Of a DNA stretch of 64,000 nt, positions 36,510 through 48,676 are shown one piece after another. This DNA comes from Argentina anserina (lineage: Eukaryota; Streptophyta; Magnoliopsida; Rosales; Rosaceae). Made by a program: the position numbers and the translations under genes. Position 1 is the first letter of the stretch. The number at the start of each line of letters is the position of its first letter. Under the pieces are notes generated by a model that saw nothing but the letters and a program-made list of their open reading frames with translations, was not told the DNA's origin and did no database searches. The DNA lies in NCBI RefSeq assembly GCF_933775445.1, contig NC_065875.1:21947555-22011554 (forward strand). The letters are read 5' to 3'.

Positions 36510-38231
36510 TCAAGTCGTAACAAAAGCGGTATGAGACTGTGCCCCTGGTTTTTCCCCTGCATATGTCTGATCCAGATGAAACAACCAGCCCCTCAGATAC
36601 CCCCGACCAATTAACTCCCCGGTGAGAAGATCCTGAAATATCACATACATAGGAAAAAATGTCACAGAACACTTAGCGTTAGTGTTCAATTGGGGAACAT
36701 ATATCAAATGATGAGATAAAACAGGTACATATAGTACATTGTGAAGCTCTATTGTAGGAGTAATACGAACTGACCATTTTCCTAAGACGAAGAAGGCCTC
36801 ACCATTAGCATTAGTAATATAGGGTATTGGTGGAGGAGACAATACGGTAAAATAAGATTTGTCATAAGTCATATGATCAGACGCACTAGAATTAATAATC
36901 CATGTATCAAAACCAACAAAGTTAGAAATCTTTAAAGCCATACTAATTTTACCACGACCAGCTATGGATGCGGTAGGTATCGCTCTTCCTGTTGTATGAT
37001 GATCATGTCCAACCACACCATAGATATCTGGTTCTTGGACGAATTGAATAGCTGCTTTCGCCTTGGGACGATAATTAGGCTGCGTGGGCCTAAGGTGTGG
37101 ATACGGCTTCCAACAGGTTGCCCGAGCATGGTTAGTATCATGACAATAAGAGCAAGGAGGGTGAGACTGATTCCCGAAGACTGGTGGCGGTCCTTGCTGA
37201 TGAAGTGGAGCTGGAGTTGCCTATGGAAGGGGTGGGGCCAGAGAGCTAGCACGAACAGTAAGGCTGGAAACTTCAACTTATGTATGATGAAGACTCTCTT
37301 GTTGAGATTCATCCTTACATATATATATGAAAGCTGTAATCAGGCTAGGGGGTTCGGTCTTTCTGAGCAATTCCACTTTCGCACGGTTATGCTTTGCATC
37401 AAGACCTTTCAGGAAATGGTGAACTTGCTCAAGCTCCTTTTCTTGTTGGTACCAAACAATATCCTCCTGATTCTTGATCATGCAAGGACGTTTCACATCA
37501 ATCTCAACCCAAATATTTTTCAGTTTGGTGAAATAGTGCGCCACTAGTTGCCCATCATGTTACATCGCCAAAGATGTGCACATTAACTCATGAACCTGTA
37601 TGAAATCAGAGTCATTAGTATATAAGCCTTCTAGTGTCTTCCATATTGTCTGCGCAGTGTCACATGCCTCCACCAGATCAACTATCTCTTCATTCATAGA
37701 TTTCCACAAGACTGAAATTACAAGACCATCATTGTCGTCCCACTTAGTGTAGGCAACAATATCATCGGCACTAGGAGCCTTAGTTACTTCGGTTACATGC
37801 CCCATTTATTGGATTCCTCGAAGATGAGCTGCCATAATTCTATTCCATTTACGGAAATTGGTCCTATTGAGTTTGGTTCTCCCAAAGGAACCACTATCAG
37901 AACTCTTGACAGATACTTCAAATGTCGGAACATCATAGATATGAGAACTGTCAACTCCGTCTCCATAACCCATTGAAAAGCAAATTAAAAACCAGGAATT
38001 ATACAACAGAAACACCAAAAAACGAATATAAACCGGTCTTGGGTGCACGTGAACCGTCGGTGAACCTGCACTGACACTCAAGACCATCAAATCTGGTCCG
38101 GGTCGGGTCGGATCTGGTTCGGGTCGGGTCGGAATTGGGCCAGGTCGGGCGGGTCGAATCTGGTCCGTGTCGAATTTGGAGCTCGAATTCGGGCTAAGCG
38201 GGTCAGATAGGAGCAGAAAAACGGACAACAC
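36510..38231 (-). pseudogene. copia A gag-protease remnant
   Basis: Minus-strand frames cover gag (37,560-38,231 with NRTNFRKWNRIMAAHLRG; 37,278-37,544 with YFTKLKNIWVEIDV and HHFLKGLDAKHN) and protease to pre-integrase (36,510-37,016 with WIINSSASDHM, FPMYVIFQDLLTGELIGRG). The catalytic Asp of protease (DSGA in the family) reads N-S-S-A. Frameshifts and stops separate the parts. The reading order matches copy B. Confidence 0.88.
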
Positions 38232-38520
38232 ATGAGGAGATGACGGCGACGCCTGAGGAGATGTCGGCGACGTCGGTTGAGAATGCCAAGATCGAGAGGA
38301 CTGACTCGACGAGCAGGCATGGGAGCTGCACCGAGAACGGTGACTCGTCGTTGCTCGCGCGGGTCAGATAGATGACAGCGACGCCTGAGGAGATGACGAC
38401 GACGTCGGTTGAGCACGCCACGATCGAGAGGTCTGACTCAACGAGCAGGCTAGGGAGCTGCACCGAGAACGGCGAAGTCGCGAGCTGCACCGAGAACGAC
38501 GACTCGACGTTGCTCGCGCG
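38232..38520. repeat. Tandem duplication in copia A leader
   Basis: A unit of about 132 bp containing GACGCCTGAGGAGATG, GACGTCGGTTGAG and GGGAGCTGCACCGAGAACGG occurs twice. The second copy has a further short internal repeat of GAGCTGCACCGAGAACG. The block is GC-rich and lies between the primer-binding site and gag. Confidence 0.8.
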
Positions 38521-38665
38521 GGTGATGGCGGATGGCCGCTGGAACCGGGGGTTCGGGTCTTTTTGTTGAAGCCCGAATCCTCCACGAAAAGTTTACCAAA
38601 TCTTCTGCCGGAAAAAACATAAATCCAGAAAAAAAAAACATAGCAAAAAATCAGCTCTGATACCA

Positions 38666-38860
38666 AGTTGAATGTATATTGCTTAATGTTTAATTACACA
38701 GAATTTGTTCTATATATAATCCAACAAATCACCCCCACAAATTACGCCTGTGATTTTCTCCTTGAATCACGCTAAGTCGGGAACTTCGGATTAAATTGAG
38801 TGTGGCTTTCTTCATTCGGACATTGGGATAGCCAGTAAGTTGTCGACACATCAGACACCA
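38666..38860 (-). repeat. 5' LTR of copia A
   Basis: About 195 bp. It reads on the minus strand from TGGTGTCTGATGTCGAC to ATTCAACT, directly before the primer-binding site. A TATATATAGAAC promoter-like stretch lies about 50 bp before its end. Confidence 0.75.
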
Positions 38861-39059
38861 AGGGCATGGTTACTTTTCTGTTGTACATCTGTTTTCCAAT
38901 ATGTATATTGTGAGATCGATGGACCACCCCGATCGACCACTTGCATTTAGACAATCGAAGCTAAATGTAAATCACAAGATAGATAGATGCATACGTCCTT
39001 CAAAATCACCATCCTTTAAGAAACAGAAATATTCGAGCCTGCAGAGACCATCCCTAGCG

Positions 39060-39115
39060 CTCTCTCTCTCTCTCTCTCTCTCAGACGAAGCTAGGTCTTA
39101 TATATATATATATAG
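39060..39115 (+). promoter_or_regulatory. CT tract and TATA-like repeat upstream of the phosphatase gene
   Basis: About eleven CT units (39,060-39,081) are followed by TTATATATATATATATAG (39,098-39,114), about 360 bp before the first ATG. CT-rich tracts and TATA boxes are common in plant core promoters and 5' leaders. Whether this is the used promoter cannot be told from sequence. Confidence 0.4.
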
Positions 39116-39476
39116 TTATTATTTATAGTGATGGAAAATACATATGTATAGTATATACCAAGTGGGAAGACAATGTGGCTCGAGAGCCATTTTTTTTTTT
39201 TTTTTTGCGAATGGTTAGCAGTTCTGCATTTCTATCCTTCATGTACATATATACACCATCCACGTCGATCGCTTTAGTTTCGGGAGAGCGAGCAAATTCC
39301 CAACGATTCGATCTTTCTCAACTTGCAGTGTGGTCTCACAGCATGAATAATTATTATCTCTGCAATTTCTTTTGATCTCTTTTGGCATTCTCTATCCAAC
39401 CTTGTCTTATAAGTACAAGTACTCCATATCCATCTGTCCTCATTTGATCCCCACTAATTTTCATCAGTTTCTCTCC

Positions 39477-42121
39477 ATGACCGCAACAAATCAAGGAGAA
39501 GTGAGTACCATCTATATTCTTCTGATCTCTCTTCTTTCCCATACCGATCGATTTTCACGCAGATATGCTCAAGTATATGATTGCTTTTCTTGTATCTATA
39601 GGTGATCATGTGGCCTAGACTAGTCGCCAACAAGATTCTGAAGAAGCGATTGGGAAGCAACAACTTTGTAACAGATTTCCCAGGCAACTCGGAGGACTCC
39701 ACCTTGCTGCTGGAAACACCGAGTTTTGATCCAGAGAAACCATTATCTTTAAGCCCGACGACACCAGCTCCGAAAATTTTGAATCATCACAAGACCAGGC
39801 ACAAATACAAGTATGTGTTTCTTCAAAATAACTCCATAGATCAAATATATAAACTTGCAGGCATGGCATGCCGTCTAGAATTCCAGTTATTCCTAGTTAA
39901 TTACGTGTACTGCATATTTTCTCGTTTTAATGTAACTAATCAGTTTAGTTTGGTTTTCTTTTCCGTCCTTCAGGATTTTCGTTAGTACATGGAATGTTGG
40001 TGGAGTTGAACCACGAGATGATATGAACATGGCGGATTGGATTAATGACACCTCCTGTGACATATATGTTTTAGGGTACGTGAGGCGCTTAATTATCTTC
40101 GTACGTAATTTTCATAAAATGGAAACTATTGATTAACTCACCATGCATGCATTCTTTTCGTTTTCAATCCATTCATTAGGTTTCAAGAAATTGTTCCTCT
40201 CAAAGCTTCAAATGTTCTCGGATATGAGAATAGTGTGATCTGCTCGAAATGGAACTCTTATATTAGAGAGACTTTGAACAATAAAATGAACTACCCCGGA
40301 GACAAGAGTAAAGACAAAAATGGAAAGTCAACTGTTGAGGAAAGCAGCAATAATTCAGAATCACATGATTACTTCCAGTGTATCATAAGTAAGCAAATGG
40401 TGGGAATTCTAATTACAGTCTGGGTTCGAAGAAATCTTCGTCCTTTGATTCGGAATCCAAGTGTTTCATGTGTTGGCTGTGGCATCATGGGTTGCCTTGG
40501 CAATAAGGTACGTACAATAGTACTCCCAATGTTATAATAAACATTCTGCAGATTGAATCCTCAATTGATAACTATTGATACAGTTAATTACACCACTCAA
40601 AGTAATTAATATTTTTATGCAGGGTTCGGTGTCAGTTAGGTTTCTTCTACATGAAACAAGCTTCTGCTTCGTGTGCTGTCATCTAGCTTCAGGAGGAAGA
40701 CTAGGAGATGAGAAACTCAGAAACTCAAACGTAGCTGAAATCATGAACAGAACAAGTTTCCCTAGAGGTCCTTTGCTTGATTTGCCACGAAAAATCCTGG
40801 ACCACCAGTATGTTAAGACTAAACTTCAAAACCGTCCAATCTTTTTCGTTTTTCAGTTAATTAATTAACCTGCAGCAAGTAAATTACTTAATTAACCTGC
40901 AGCTAGTAAATTACTCTCCTTATTTAATCAAAGATCTTTGTTTAATTTCTTAATATTTTCTTTTCTTCTATTCACTACGTATCGTGAAAATAAGACAGAT
41001 CGAGATGAACATTATTATTGTTACATCTCCACTTTGAATTTATCAAGAGTCGTGACCGAATAAAAGCCGCCAAACTTGTACTATATGCATTCTTTATAAG
41101 GAAGTAGTTGTTAAACATACAAACTTTGTCGTAGTTGGACTCGTTAAGTTGAATGTGGGTTAATATCAGAACCAGGCTGGTTGATTGTTTCTATTACCAG
41201 TTTACCACTAAACAGTCCGTTGTTTGGTTTCTTTCTTTGAACAATTAATATGTTGACTTCATATATATTATCATAAGTAATGGCTGATATTATATAGAAG
41301 CCATAGCAGAAAGCTAGCTTATGGATTGTACATATCATCTGCATGAATAGCTAGCGGCCACTAATTATGCTTGTTTATGTTGTTTAATGCAGACGAGTTA
41401 TCTTCCTGGGAGATTTGAATTACAGAATTTCCCTTCCAGAAGCAACCACAAGGACATTAGTGGATAGCAGAGATTGGAATGCCTTGCTAAAAAGAGATCA
41501 GGTATTTAATTGTTATATTTTATTACTTTATATAATTATAATTAATTAGTTTACATAATTTGAAACCTGAATTTGACGTCGATTTTGATTGGGAATGAAG
41601 CTGAGCGTAGAGCTGAATGATGGTCACGTATTTGAAGGTTGGCTTGAAGGAAGTATCAAATTTGCTCCGACTTACAAATATTTTCCAGATTCAGATAAAT
41701 ATTATGGATCTTATCCTCCTGCAAGAAAAGGTGAAAAGAGGCGCACTCCTGCATGGTAATTAATTTTACTTAATCAATCTTATATACTATCTCAAATTTA
41801 TTAATCCATTTTATGTCCTGTAATCTACCAAACAAACGTCCTAAATATGTGGGATATTTCAGGTGTGATCGGATAATTTGGTATGGAAATGGTTTGAAGC
41901 AACATGTATACGACAGAGGCGAGTCGAAATTGTCTGATCACAGGCCAGTGAAGTCGAAATTTACTGCCCAAGTTGAAGTTTTACCATCGCTATCGCTTAT
42001 GAGAGGATGCCAAAGTTTATGTCTTTCAGACAAGTATGACAAAATTTCAAACCAGTTTGAGGTACCCTCCACCGACGATCGTTTTCTATGTCAACCACGT
42101 TCATCAAGCTTCAGAACTTAA
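39477..42121 (+). CDS. Type I inositol-polyphosphate 5-phosphatase (5PTASE9-like), 8 coding exons
   Basis: The product hydrolyses the 5-phosphate of inositol polyphosphates and/or phosphoinositides. Exons: 39477-39500, 39602-39810, 39974-40075, 40180-40507, 40623-40807, 41393-41501, 41601-41755 and 41863-42121. They sum to 1,371 bp, 456 aa, with GT-AG borders and phase kept throughout. Catalytic motifs of the DNase I-like (endonuclease/exonuclease/phosphatase) fold are intact: STWNVGG, GFQEIVPL, the 5-phosphatase signatures FLGDLNYRI and RTPAWCDRIIW, and SDHRPV. There is no signal peptide, membrane segment or WD40 extension, so it is a short type I enzyme, probably cytosolic or peripheral. 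The first ATG lies in its own 24-bp exon; a second in-frame ATG (39608, MWPRLVANK) would give 445 aa. The N-terminus [13 protein letters not shown] suggests the 5PTASE9 branch (from memory). Confidence 0.92.
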
Positions 42122-43192
42122 GTATTTTGTTTAGTATATCGTTCTGAGAAGCTTATATATATTGGGGACGATTTCGGCACTTCACTGTGCTTCGTTTCAA
42201 CTTCAATATTAACGTGAAGCGTGAGAGGAGATCGAAGTGCCAAAATCACCCTCATTATATATCTGGTTATTAGTTGCGTAGTTAATCCGGCGATGATGAA
42301 TGTACAGTGGCGGGGAATTATATAAAAAAAACTTGTCTGAGGCATCCATTATATCATTTTCGATACATTATAAAAAAAAAAAAAATTTGAGCTCGGTTTG
42401 TTACCTTGGTCCGGCCATAAGTATATCTTCTTCGTTTTATTAACATACAATCAGAATTGCAGATACATTAGATATGCTCCCAACAAGGGTGTTGTGTGTT
42501 AACCACCATCCAGCCATATGAATCTCATTGGCATATTATAATCACAACTTTGCCAATGATTAGTGCACTCCAAGAATCAAATTTGTAATTGACGATCATT
42601 TGTCGGGGACAAATTAAGAACCTAAATAAATCCCTAAATTAAGACTAAGACATTTGGATTGATAAATTAAAATTGTTAACTTCTTGCTAGTGGGAGCACT
42701 ATTTTCTCTAACTTGCTCATCTTCGATATACATCATAAAATATATGGTTCGTTACGCAGATATGCTTAATAACTACAAGTTGTTCATCTAGCTAGTTAAA
42801 GAAACTACAATCTGTTCTTAAAAAATAGCTATCTATATCTATCGATGAGTCGATCAGTATATTCCAACTCCAGCAGTACGATTTTATGTGGAGGACAAAA
42901 ATTTGGAGTTAGAAAAATAAAGGGAAAGCTAATATACATGAGCTCTGCCTCACCAGCCTCACCGCCCTAACCATAAACAATTCACCATAATTGCAAAAAA
43001 ATCCAGACTATCATAATTTACGTTATTTTTTCATGATCATTAGACATTGTGTGACAATTTATTCAAATTCCAGAGCGTGTTTCACACCTTGTATGAGTGA
43101 TGTTCCATCCGCACTACCTATGGGCGGCGTAGTTGGACGGACATGTGTTGGTTCAAAGATGACCGACGAGACTCTCATGTAATGGAGCTATG
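42122..43192. other. Intergenic between phosphatase gene and copia B
   Basis: Holds the 3' untranslated region of the phosphatase gene at its start, then AT-rich DNA. I see no other gene. Near 42,125-42,260, TTCTGAGAAGCTTATA and GGCACTTC-type segments form a weak inverted repeat. Confidence 0.5.
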
Positions 43193-43360
43193 TGTTAGCA
43201 TGAGTCAACAAACAACAAACAGATCTCACAAACCAAATCTATAGCCGTACTAATTGACAAATATATATTTGGTTTCATACTTGATAAATAGTAGTTTAGA
43301 TTTCTATAAATACCTTGTAAATGTTCATATCAATTAAGCAAGAATATATACCTTTCTTCT
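43193..43360 (+). repeat. 5' LTR of copia B
   Basis: 168 bp starting TGTTAGCATGAG and ending CCTTTCTTCT; the end is fixed by the duplication after the other LTR and by the primer-binding site here. TTTCTATAAATACC (about 43,299-43,312) is a good TATA box. Confidence 0.92.
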
Positions 43361-43858
43361 TGGTATCAGAGCCTCTGTGCTCTGTTTTTCTGGGCATTTT
43401 TCCCCCTATTTTTCCCGGCAGGCTGCCTTCGTGCTCGCCGCTGCCTCCTCCCCTCCGGCGCTCCCTCACCGCTGTCCCCCGGCGCTCTCCGACGTCGCCC
43501 TTCACCTGAGCCAAGCCCGACGTCGCCGACACTCCTTCAGCGCTCCCGCTGATTCCCCTCGGCCCGACGCCGTCCACTCCGCACTCAAGCCGACGTCGTC
43601 CTCTCGTTGCCGCTGCACCGCTGTTGCTGTCTCCGCGCCCCCCGCTTCGACGTCGCTCGCCGCTCCTCAGTCGCTGCTCCTCAGTCGCCGCTCTTCACCT
43701 GACGTCGTTCTCCTCCAATCACAGAAAGTCTCCCAAAATTAACCCTAAATCGACATAAATCGACATCTCCCGACCCGGTTCAATAAAGCCCGGCCCGAAC
43801 TCGACCCGGCCCAGCCCAGAAACTGTGCGGCCCAGCCCACTCGATCCGACCCGGATTT

Positions 43859-46800
43859 ATGGCGGCTCATCTTCGCGGCATGCACAAGATGGGGCATGTA
43901 ACCGGAGTCACTCAGGCTCCTAGTAAAGATGATATTACTACCTACACTAAATGGGACGATGATGATGACCTTGTGATGTCCGTCTTGTGGAAAGCTATGA
44001 ATGACAAAATAATTGATCTGGTGAAGGCATGTGACACTGCGCAAGCAATATGGCTGCCACTTGAAGGCTAATACACTAATGATTCTGATTTCGTACAGGT
44101 TCGTGAGTTAATGTGCACCGCTTTGGCGATGCAACAAGATGGGCAACCGGTGGCGCAATATTTCACCAAACTAAGAAATATTTGGGCAGAGATTGATGTG
44201 AAACGTCCTTGCATGATCAAACATCAGGAGGATATTGTTTGGTACCAACGTGAGAAGGAGCTTGAGCGAGTTCACCATTTTCTGAAAGGTCTTGATACTA
44301 AACATAATAGTGCGAAATGGGAATTACTCCGCCAGACCGAACCCCCTAGTTTAATTACAGCTTTCACCTATATCCGTAAGGATGAATCTCACCAGGAAGG
44401 CCTTCATCAGACACAAGTTGAAGTTTCCAGCCTTACTATTCATGCTTGATCTTCAGCACCACCCCTTCAGCAGGCCACTTCATCTCCACTTCATCACCGA
44501 TGACCACCACCAGGTTTCGGGAATTAGCCCCGCCCTCCTTGTTCTTATTGCCATGATACAAACCATGCTCGTGCAACCTGTTGGAAGTTGTATCCACACC
44601 TTAGGCCCCAAAGGCCTAATTATCGTCCTAAGGCAAAAGCAGCTATTCAACTGGTCCAGGAACCAGATATTTATGGTGTGGTTGGACATGATCATCATAC
44701 AGCAGGAGGAGCAACACCCATAGCATCAATAGCTGGTCATGGTAAGATTGGTATGGCTTTACATATTTCTCACTTTGATGGTTTTGATACATGGATTATT
44801 GATTATGGTGCGTCTGATCATATGACTTATGACAAATCTTATTTTACTATATTATCTCCTCCACCAGTACTATATATTACTAATGCTAATGGTGAGGCCT
44901 TCCCCGTATTAGGGAAAGGATCAGTTCGTATTACTCCCACAATAGAGCTTCACAATGTCTTATATGTACCTGCTTTATCTCATCATTTGATATCTGTCCC
45001 ACAAATGAACACTGAAGCTAAGTGCTCTGTGACATTTTTTCCTATGTATGTGATATTTCAGGATCTTCTCACCGGGGAGTTAATTGGTCGGGGGTATCTA
45101 CGGGGCAGGTTGTTTCATCTGAATCAGACATATGCGGGGGAAAAACCAGGGGCACAGTCCCGGATCGCTTTGCTCTCCACTTCTGATAAGCTAAGTGAAG
45201 TTTGGTTATGACATCGTCGCTTGGGGCATCCTTCATTTAGTGTTATGAAAAAATCCATGCCTACTTTGTTTATTGGTGTGGATGAGTCAGTTTTTCGTTG
45301 TGAAACATGTGTTTTGGGCAAAAGTCATCGGTCTACTTATTCCCCTAGTACTTCTAATAAAAGTATTCTTCCTTTTGAATTAATTCATTCTGATATTTGG
45401 GGACCTTCCAAAGAATCTACTGTGTTGAGAATGCGGTATTATGTGTCATTTATTGATGATTGCACACGTCTTTCATGGATTGTTCTTATAAAAACCAAAA
45501 ATGAGGTTTTTCCAGCTTTTCAAGCCTTCTATACCACTGTCCAAACACAATATAATGCCACAATTAAAATTCTTCGTTCTGATAATGGGGGGGGGGGGAA
45601 TATGTGAATCGTGTCTTTCAGGAGTTTTTTAACACACACTGAATTGTTCATCAAACAACGTGTCCTTACACACCTGAGCAGAATGGAGTTTCCGAAAGGA
45701 AAAATCGTCATTTACTTGATATGGCTCGGTGTATTCTCTTTAGTGCCCATATGCCTAAATACCTTTGGGGTGATGCTATCATAACTTCCGCTCACCTCAT
45801 TAATTGTCTTCCATCTCGTGTCCTTGAAGGCAGAGTTCCATATGAGGTGCTTGCTTCCCATGTTTCCTTACCCTCTTTTCATAATCTTCCAGCCCGTGTT
45901 TTCGGTTGTGTTGCTTTTGTCCATCTTCTAAAACATCAGAGGTCTAAGTTGGATGCCCGAGCGGTTAAATGTGTGTTCGTTGGATACGGAGGACATCAGA
46001 AAGGGTACAGGTGCTTTCATCCACCTACCAGACAGTATTATGTCACTCTGGATGTTTCTTTCTTTGAGGACATGAGCTATTTTACGTCTTCTGATACTGC
46101 TCTTCACGGGGAGAATTCATATTTTGAAGAACTGTATTATGGAAAGGGGGAGACAAGTCAGCCAGGAGATATGGTGCCAGGTTCGGTTGGGATTACTGAT
46201 GTGTCAGCTACACATGCACCACCAGATGATTCTGGTATAATCACTCCAGAGATTCAGGTACCGGAAGCTGACAACACAACTGTCTCCCATACTGTTATTT
46301 ATACCCCTGACCAACGTTCCCCTGGTACAGAAGATCACTCATCTGAGGTTAGTAATTCTATTGGGACTAGTACTAGTGAAGCTAATAGTAGACAATATAT
46401 CTTGCCAAATATGTCTACTCAGGGTCAGCCAACAAAAAAATATGAACCTACCCTTCATGCTAAAGCTAAGTATCATGTGGCAAATTTTATGTCTACTAAA
46501 AGATTGTCTAAGTCATATGAATCATTTGTGAATCAAATTTCTGCTGTATCAATACCTAACAAAGTGCAGGATGCATTAGGAGATCCAAAATGGAGGAAAA
46601 CGATGGAGGAAGAGATGAAAACATTACATAAGAACAATACGTGGGAGCTTGTATCTCCACCACATGGCAAGAAGACAGTGGGATGTCGTTGGGTGTTTAC
46701 AGTAAAACATAATCCAGATGGGTCAGTGAGCCGGTATAAAGCACGCCTAGTAGCAAAATGGTTCACCCAAATATATGGCATAGACTATGATGAGACTTTT

Positions 46801-48093
46801 GCACCTGTTGCAAAAATGAACACTATTCGGGTATTACTCTCTTTTGCTGCTACCTTAAACTGGCCGCTTAGACAATTTGATGTTAAGAATGCATTCCTTC
46901 ATGGAGAACTTACAGAGGAAGTGTATATGGATCTTCCTCTTGGATATGTGGCAGCTTCTCCAGATAACTGTATATGCAGGTTGAGAAAGTCTTTGTATGG
47001 TCTTAAACAGTCTCCTCGTGCTTGGTTTGGAAGATTTTCACAATTCATGAGGAAAATTGGCTACAGACAGAGTAATTCAGACCACACATTATTTCTCAAA
47101 CATCAACAAGGGAAGGTAACAGCCCTAATTATATATGTTGATGATATGGTAGTTACTGGTAATGATACTATTGTGGTGGACAGATTACAAAAACAGCTAG
47201 TCACAGAATTCGAGATGAATGACCTAGGTACACTCAAGTACTTCTTGGGCATTGAGGTAGCCCGGGGAAGTGATGGTATCTATCTGTGTCAGAGGAAGTA
47301 CATCCTTGATCTATTAACAGAGACAGGTATGTTGGATTGCACTCAAATTGATATTCCTATTGAGCAAAACCATCGATTAGCAGAGCACCTAAATCAGGTA
47401 CCTACTGACAAAACTCGTTATCAAAGGCTAGTTGGACGCCTGATTTATTTGTCACATACCAGACCAGATCTTGCGTATGCAGTAAGTGTAGTAAGTCAAT
47501 TCATGCATAATCCCAGTATGGATCACATGGATGCTGTTGTGAGGATTTTGAGGTGTTTGAAGTCAGCTCCAGGAAGAGGAGTAATGTTTTCTAATCACAA
47601 CAATATCATTGAGGTTTGTGGTTTCACAGATGCAGACTGGGCTGAAAATATTACAGATCGGAGGTCCACATCAGGGTACTTTACTTTTGTTGGGGGTAAT
47701 CTTGTTACTTGGAAGAGTAAGAAACAAAAGGTGGTAGCTCGATCTAGTGCTGAAGCAGAATACAGAGGTATGACTCAGGGAGTATGCGAGTTGTTATGGC
47801 TTAGAAATTTGCTACAAGATTTGGGTGTTAAGCCTAAGAATGTTATGTAGTTGTACTGTGACAACAAGGCAGCTGTTGATATTTCACATAATCCTGTACA
47901 ACATGATCGTACAAAGCATGTGGAGGTTGATCGTCACTTTATAAAGGAGAAGCTAGATGCTAAGATCATTAGCTTTCCTTTTGTTCCTTCGGAAGAGCAA
48001 CTTGCAGATATACTCACAAAAGGAGTATCTAAGAAGGTTTTTTATGACTCACTTAGCAAGTTGGGCATGGTCGATATGTATGCACCAACTTGA
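43859..48093 (+). pseudogene. copia B gag-pol polyprotein, several lesions
   Basis: Gag lies at 43,859-44,449. A zinc knuckle, C-x2-C-x4-H-x4-C (CSYCHDTNHARATC), follows near 44,530-44,580. Protease to pre-integrase is at 44,588-45,211, with WIIDYGASDHM keeping the catalytic Asp but with Tyr for Ser. Integrase spans 45,221 to about 46,000, RT follows with IYVDDMVVTG, and RNase H ends at 48,093 with SSAEAEYRG. Lesions seen: a stop at 44,069-44,071 in gag, stops upstream of the zinc knuckle, TGA at 45,208-45,210 where the family has Trp, a 12-G run at about 45,587 shifting the integrase frame, another TGA soon after, and TAG at 47,848-47,850 in RNase H. The 709-codon frame 45,721-47,850 is still open. 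Confidence 0.93.
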
Positions 48094-48100
48094 GGGAGAG

Positions 48101-48268
48101 TGTTAGCATGAGTCAACAAACAACAAACAGATCTCACCAACCAAATCTATAGCCGTACTAATTGACAAATCTATATTTGGTTTCATACTTGATAAATAGT
48201 AGTTTAGATTTCTATAAATACCTTGTAAATGTTCATATCAATTAAGCAAGAATATATACCTTTCTTCT
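48101..48268 (+). repeat. 3' LTR of copia B
   Basis: 168 bp, two substitutions from the 5' LTR (CACCAACC for CACAAACC and AAATCTAT for AAATATAT). Followed by CTATG. Confidence 0.92.
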
Positions 48269-48273
48269 CTATG

Positions 48274-48676
48274 TACTTACTATTAACACATCATTTTTCT
48301 CTATCCCCACATATCTTTATCATGTAGGATATTATTACTAACACACAATTTTTCTCTATTCACACACCCAATTTAAAGCATGAAGTGTTAATAGAGATTA
48401 TAGATGTATTAATAACAATTCCCATTAAGAATTCGAAAGATCGTTGAAATTGTTCGCGGCTTCACGCTAATCAAACATTAGTCTGCAATGGATCTCTTTC
48501 TCTCTTTAATTGAAGTGGATTTTTGGAAGATCTGGAAAGCCCACATAAACTGAAATGCTCGAAGCCCAAAAGAAAAGAGAGAGGAACTGAGGGTTTTTAG
48601 TTATAAAATCTCCCAAATTTCAAAAACTCGCGCAAAAAAAGAAAAATAGAGATTGAAATTGTGGTGAACCGCAGAG
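48274..48676. promoter_or_regulatory. Cyclin gene upstream region
   Basis: About 400 bp between the copia B target duplication and the cyclin ATG. It contains the remaining promoter and 5' leader. ATTTTTCTCTAT repeats occur near 48,292 and 48,348. No clear TATA box was chosen. The copia insertion fixes the 5' limit of native promoter DNA to about 400 bp. Confidence 0.45.

Larger units (their letters stand above)
32256..38860 (-). mobile_element. Truncated Ty1/copia element, copy A
   Basis: Minus-strand copy of the same family as copy B (43.2-48.3 kb). It has a 5' LTR at 38,666-38,860, a primer-binding site (TGGTATCAGAGC on the minus strand, 38,654-38,665), a leader, gag, protease, integrase and about two thirds of reverse transcriptase. 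Similarity to copy B stops near 32,256, so the end of RT, RNase H and the normal 3' LTR are missing. A 2-kb LTR-like block (34,434-36,447) interrupts it between the GAG-pre-integrase and integrase coding parts. Confidence 0.88.
43193..48268 (+). mobile_element. Ty1/copia element, copy B (full length, inactive)
   Basis: Complete structure: two 168-bp LTRs differing at 2 positions (about 1.2%), a perfect CTATG duplication (43188-43192 and 48269-48273), primer-binding site TGGTATCAGAGCC directly after the 5' LTR (43,361), leader, gag, protease, integrase, RT, RNase H and purine-rich TTGAGGGAGAG before the 3' LTR. It sits between the phosphatase and cyclin genes in the same orientation. Several stops and a G-run frameshift inactivate it. 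Confidence 0.95.

Noticed and set aside
36996..37547. 183-codon plus-strand ORF opposite copia A gag
   Set aside because: Antisense shadow of the gag frames.
43296..43742. Pro/Ser/Arg-rich ORFs near the copia B 5' LTR
   Set aside because: GC-rich leader of copia B read in arbitrary frames.
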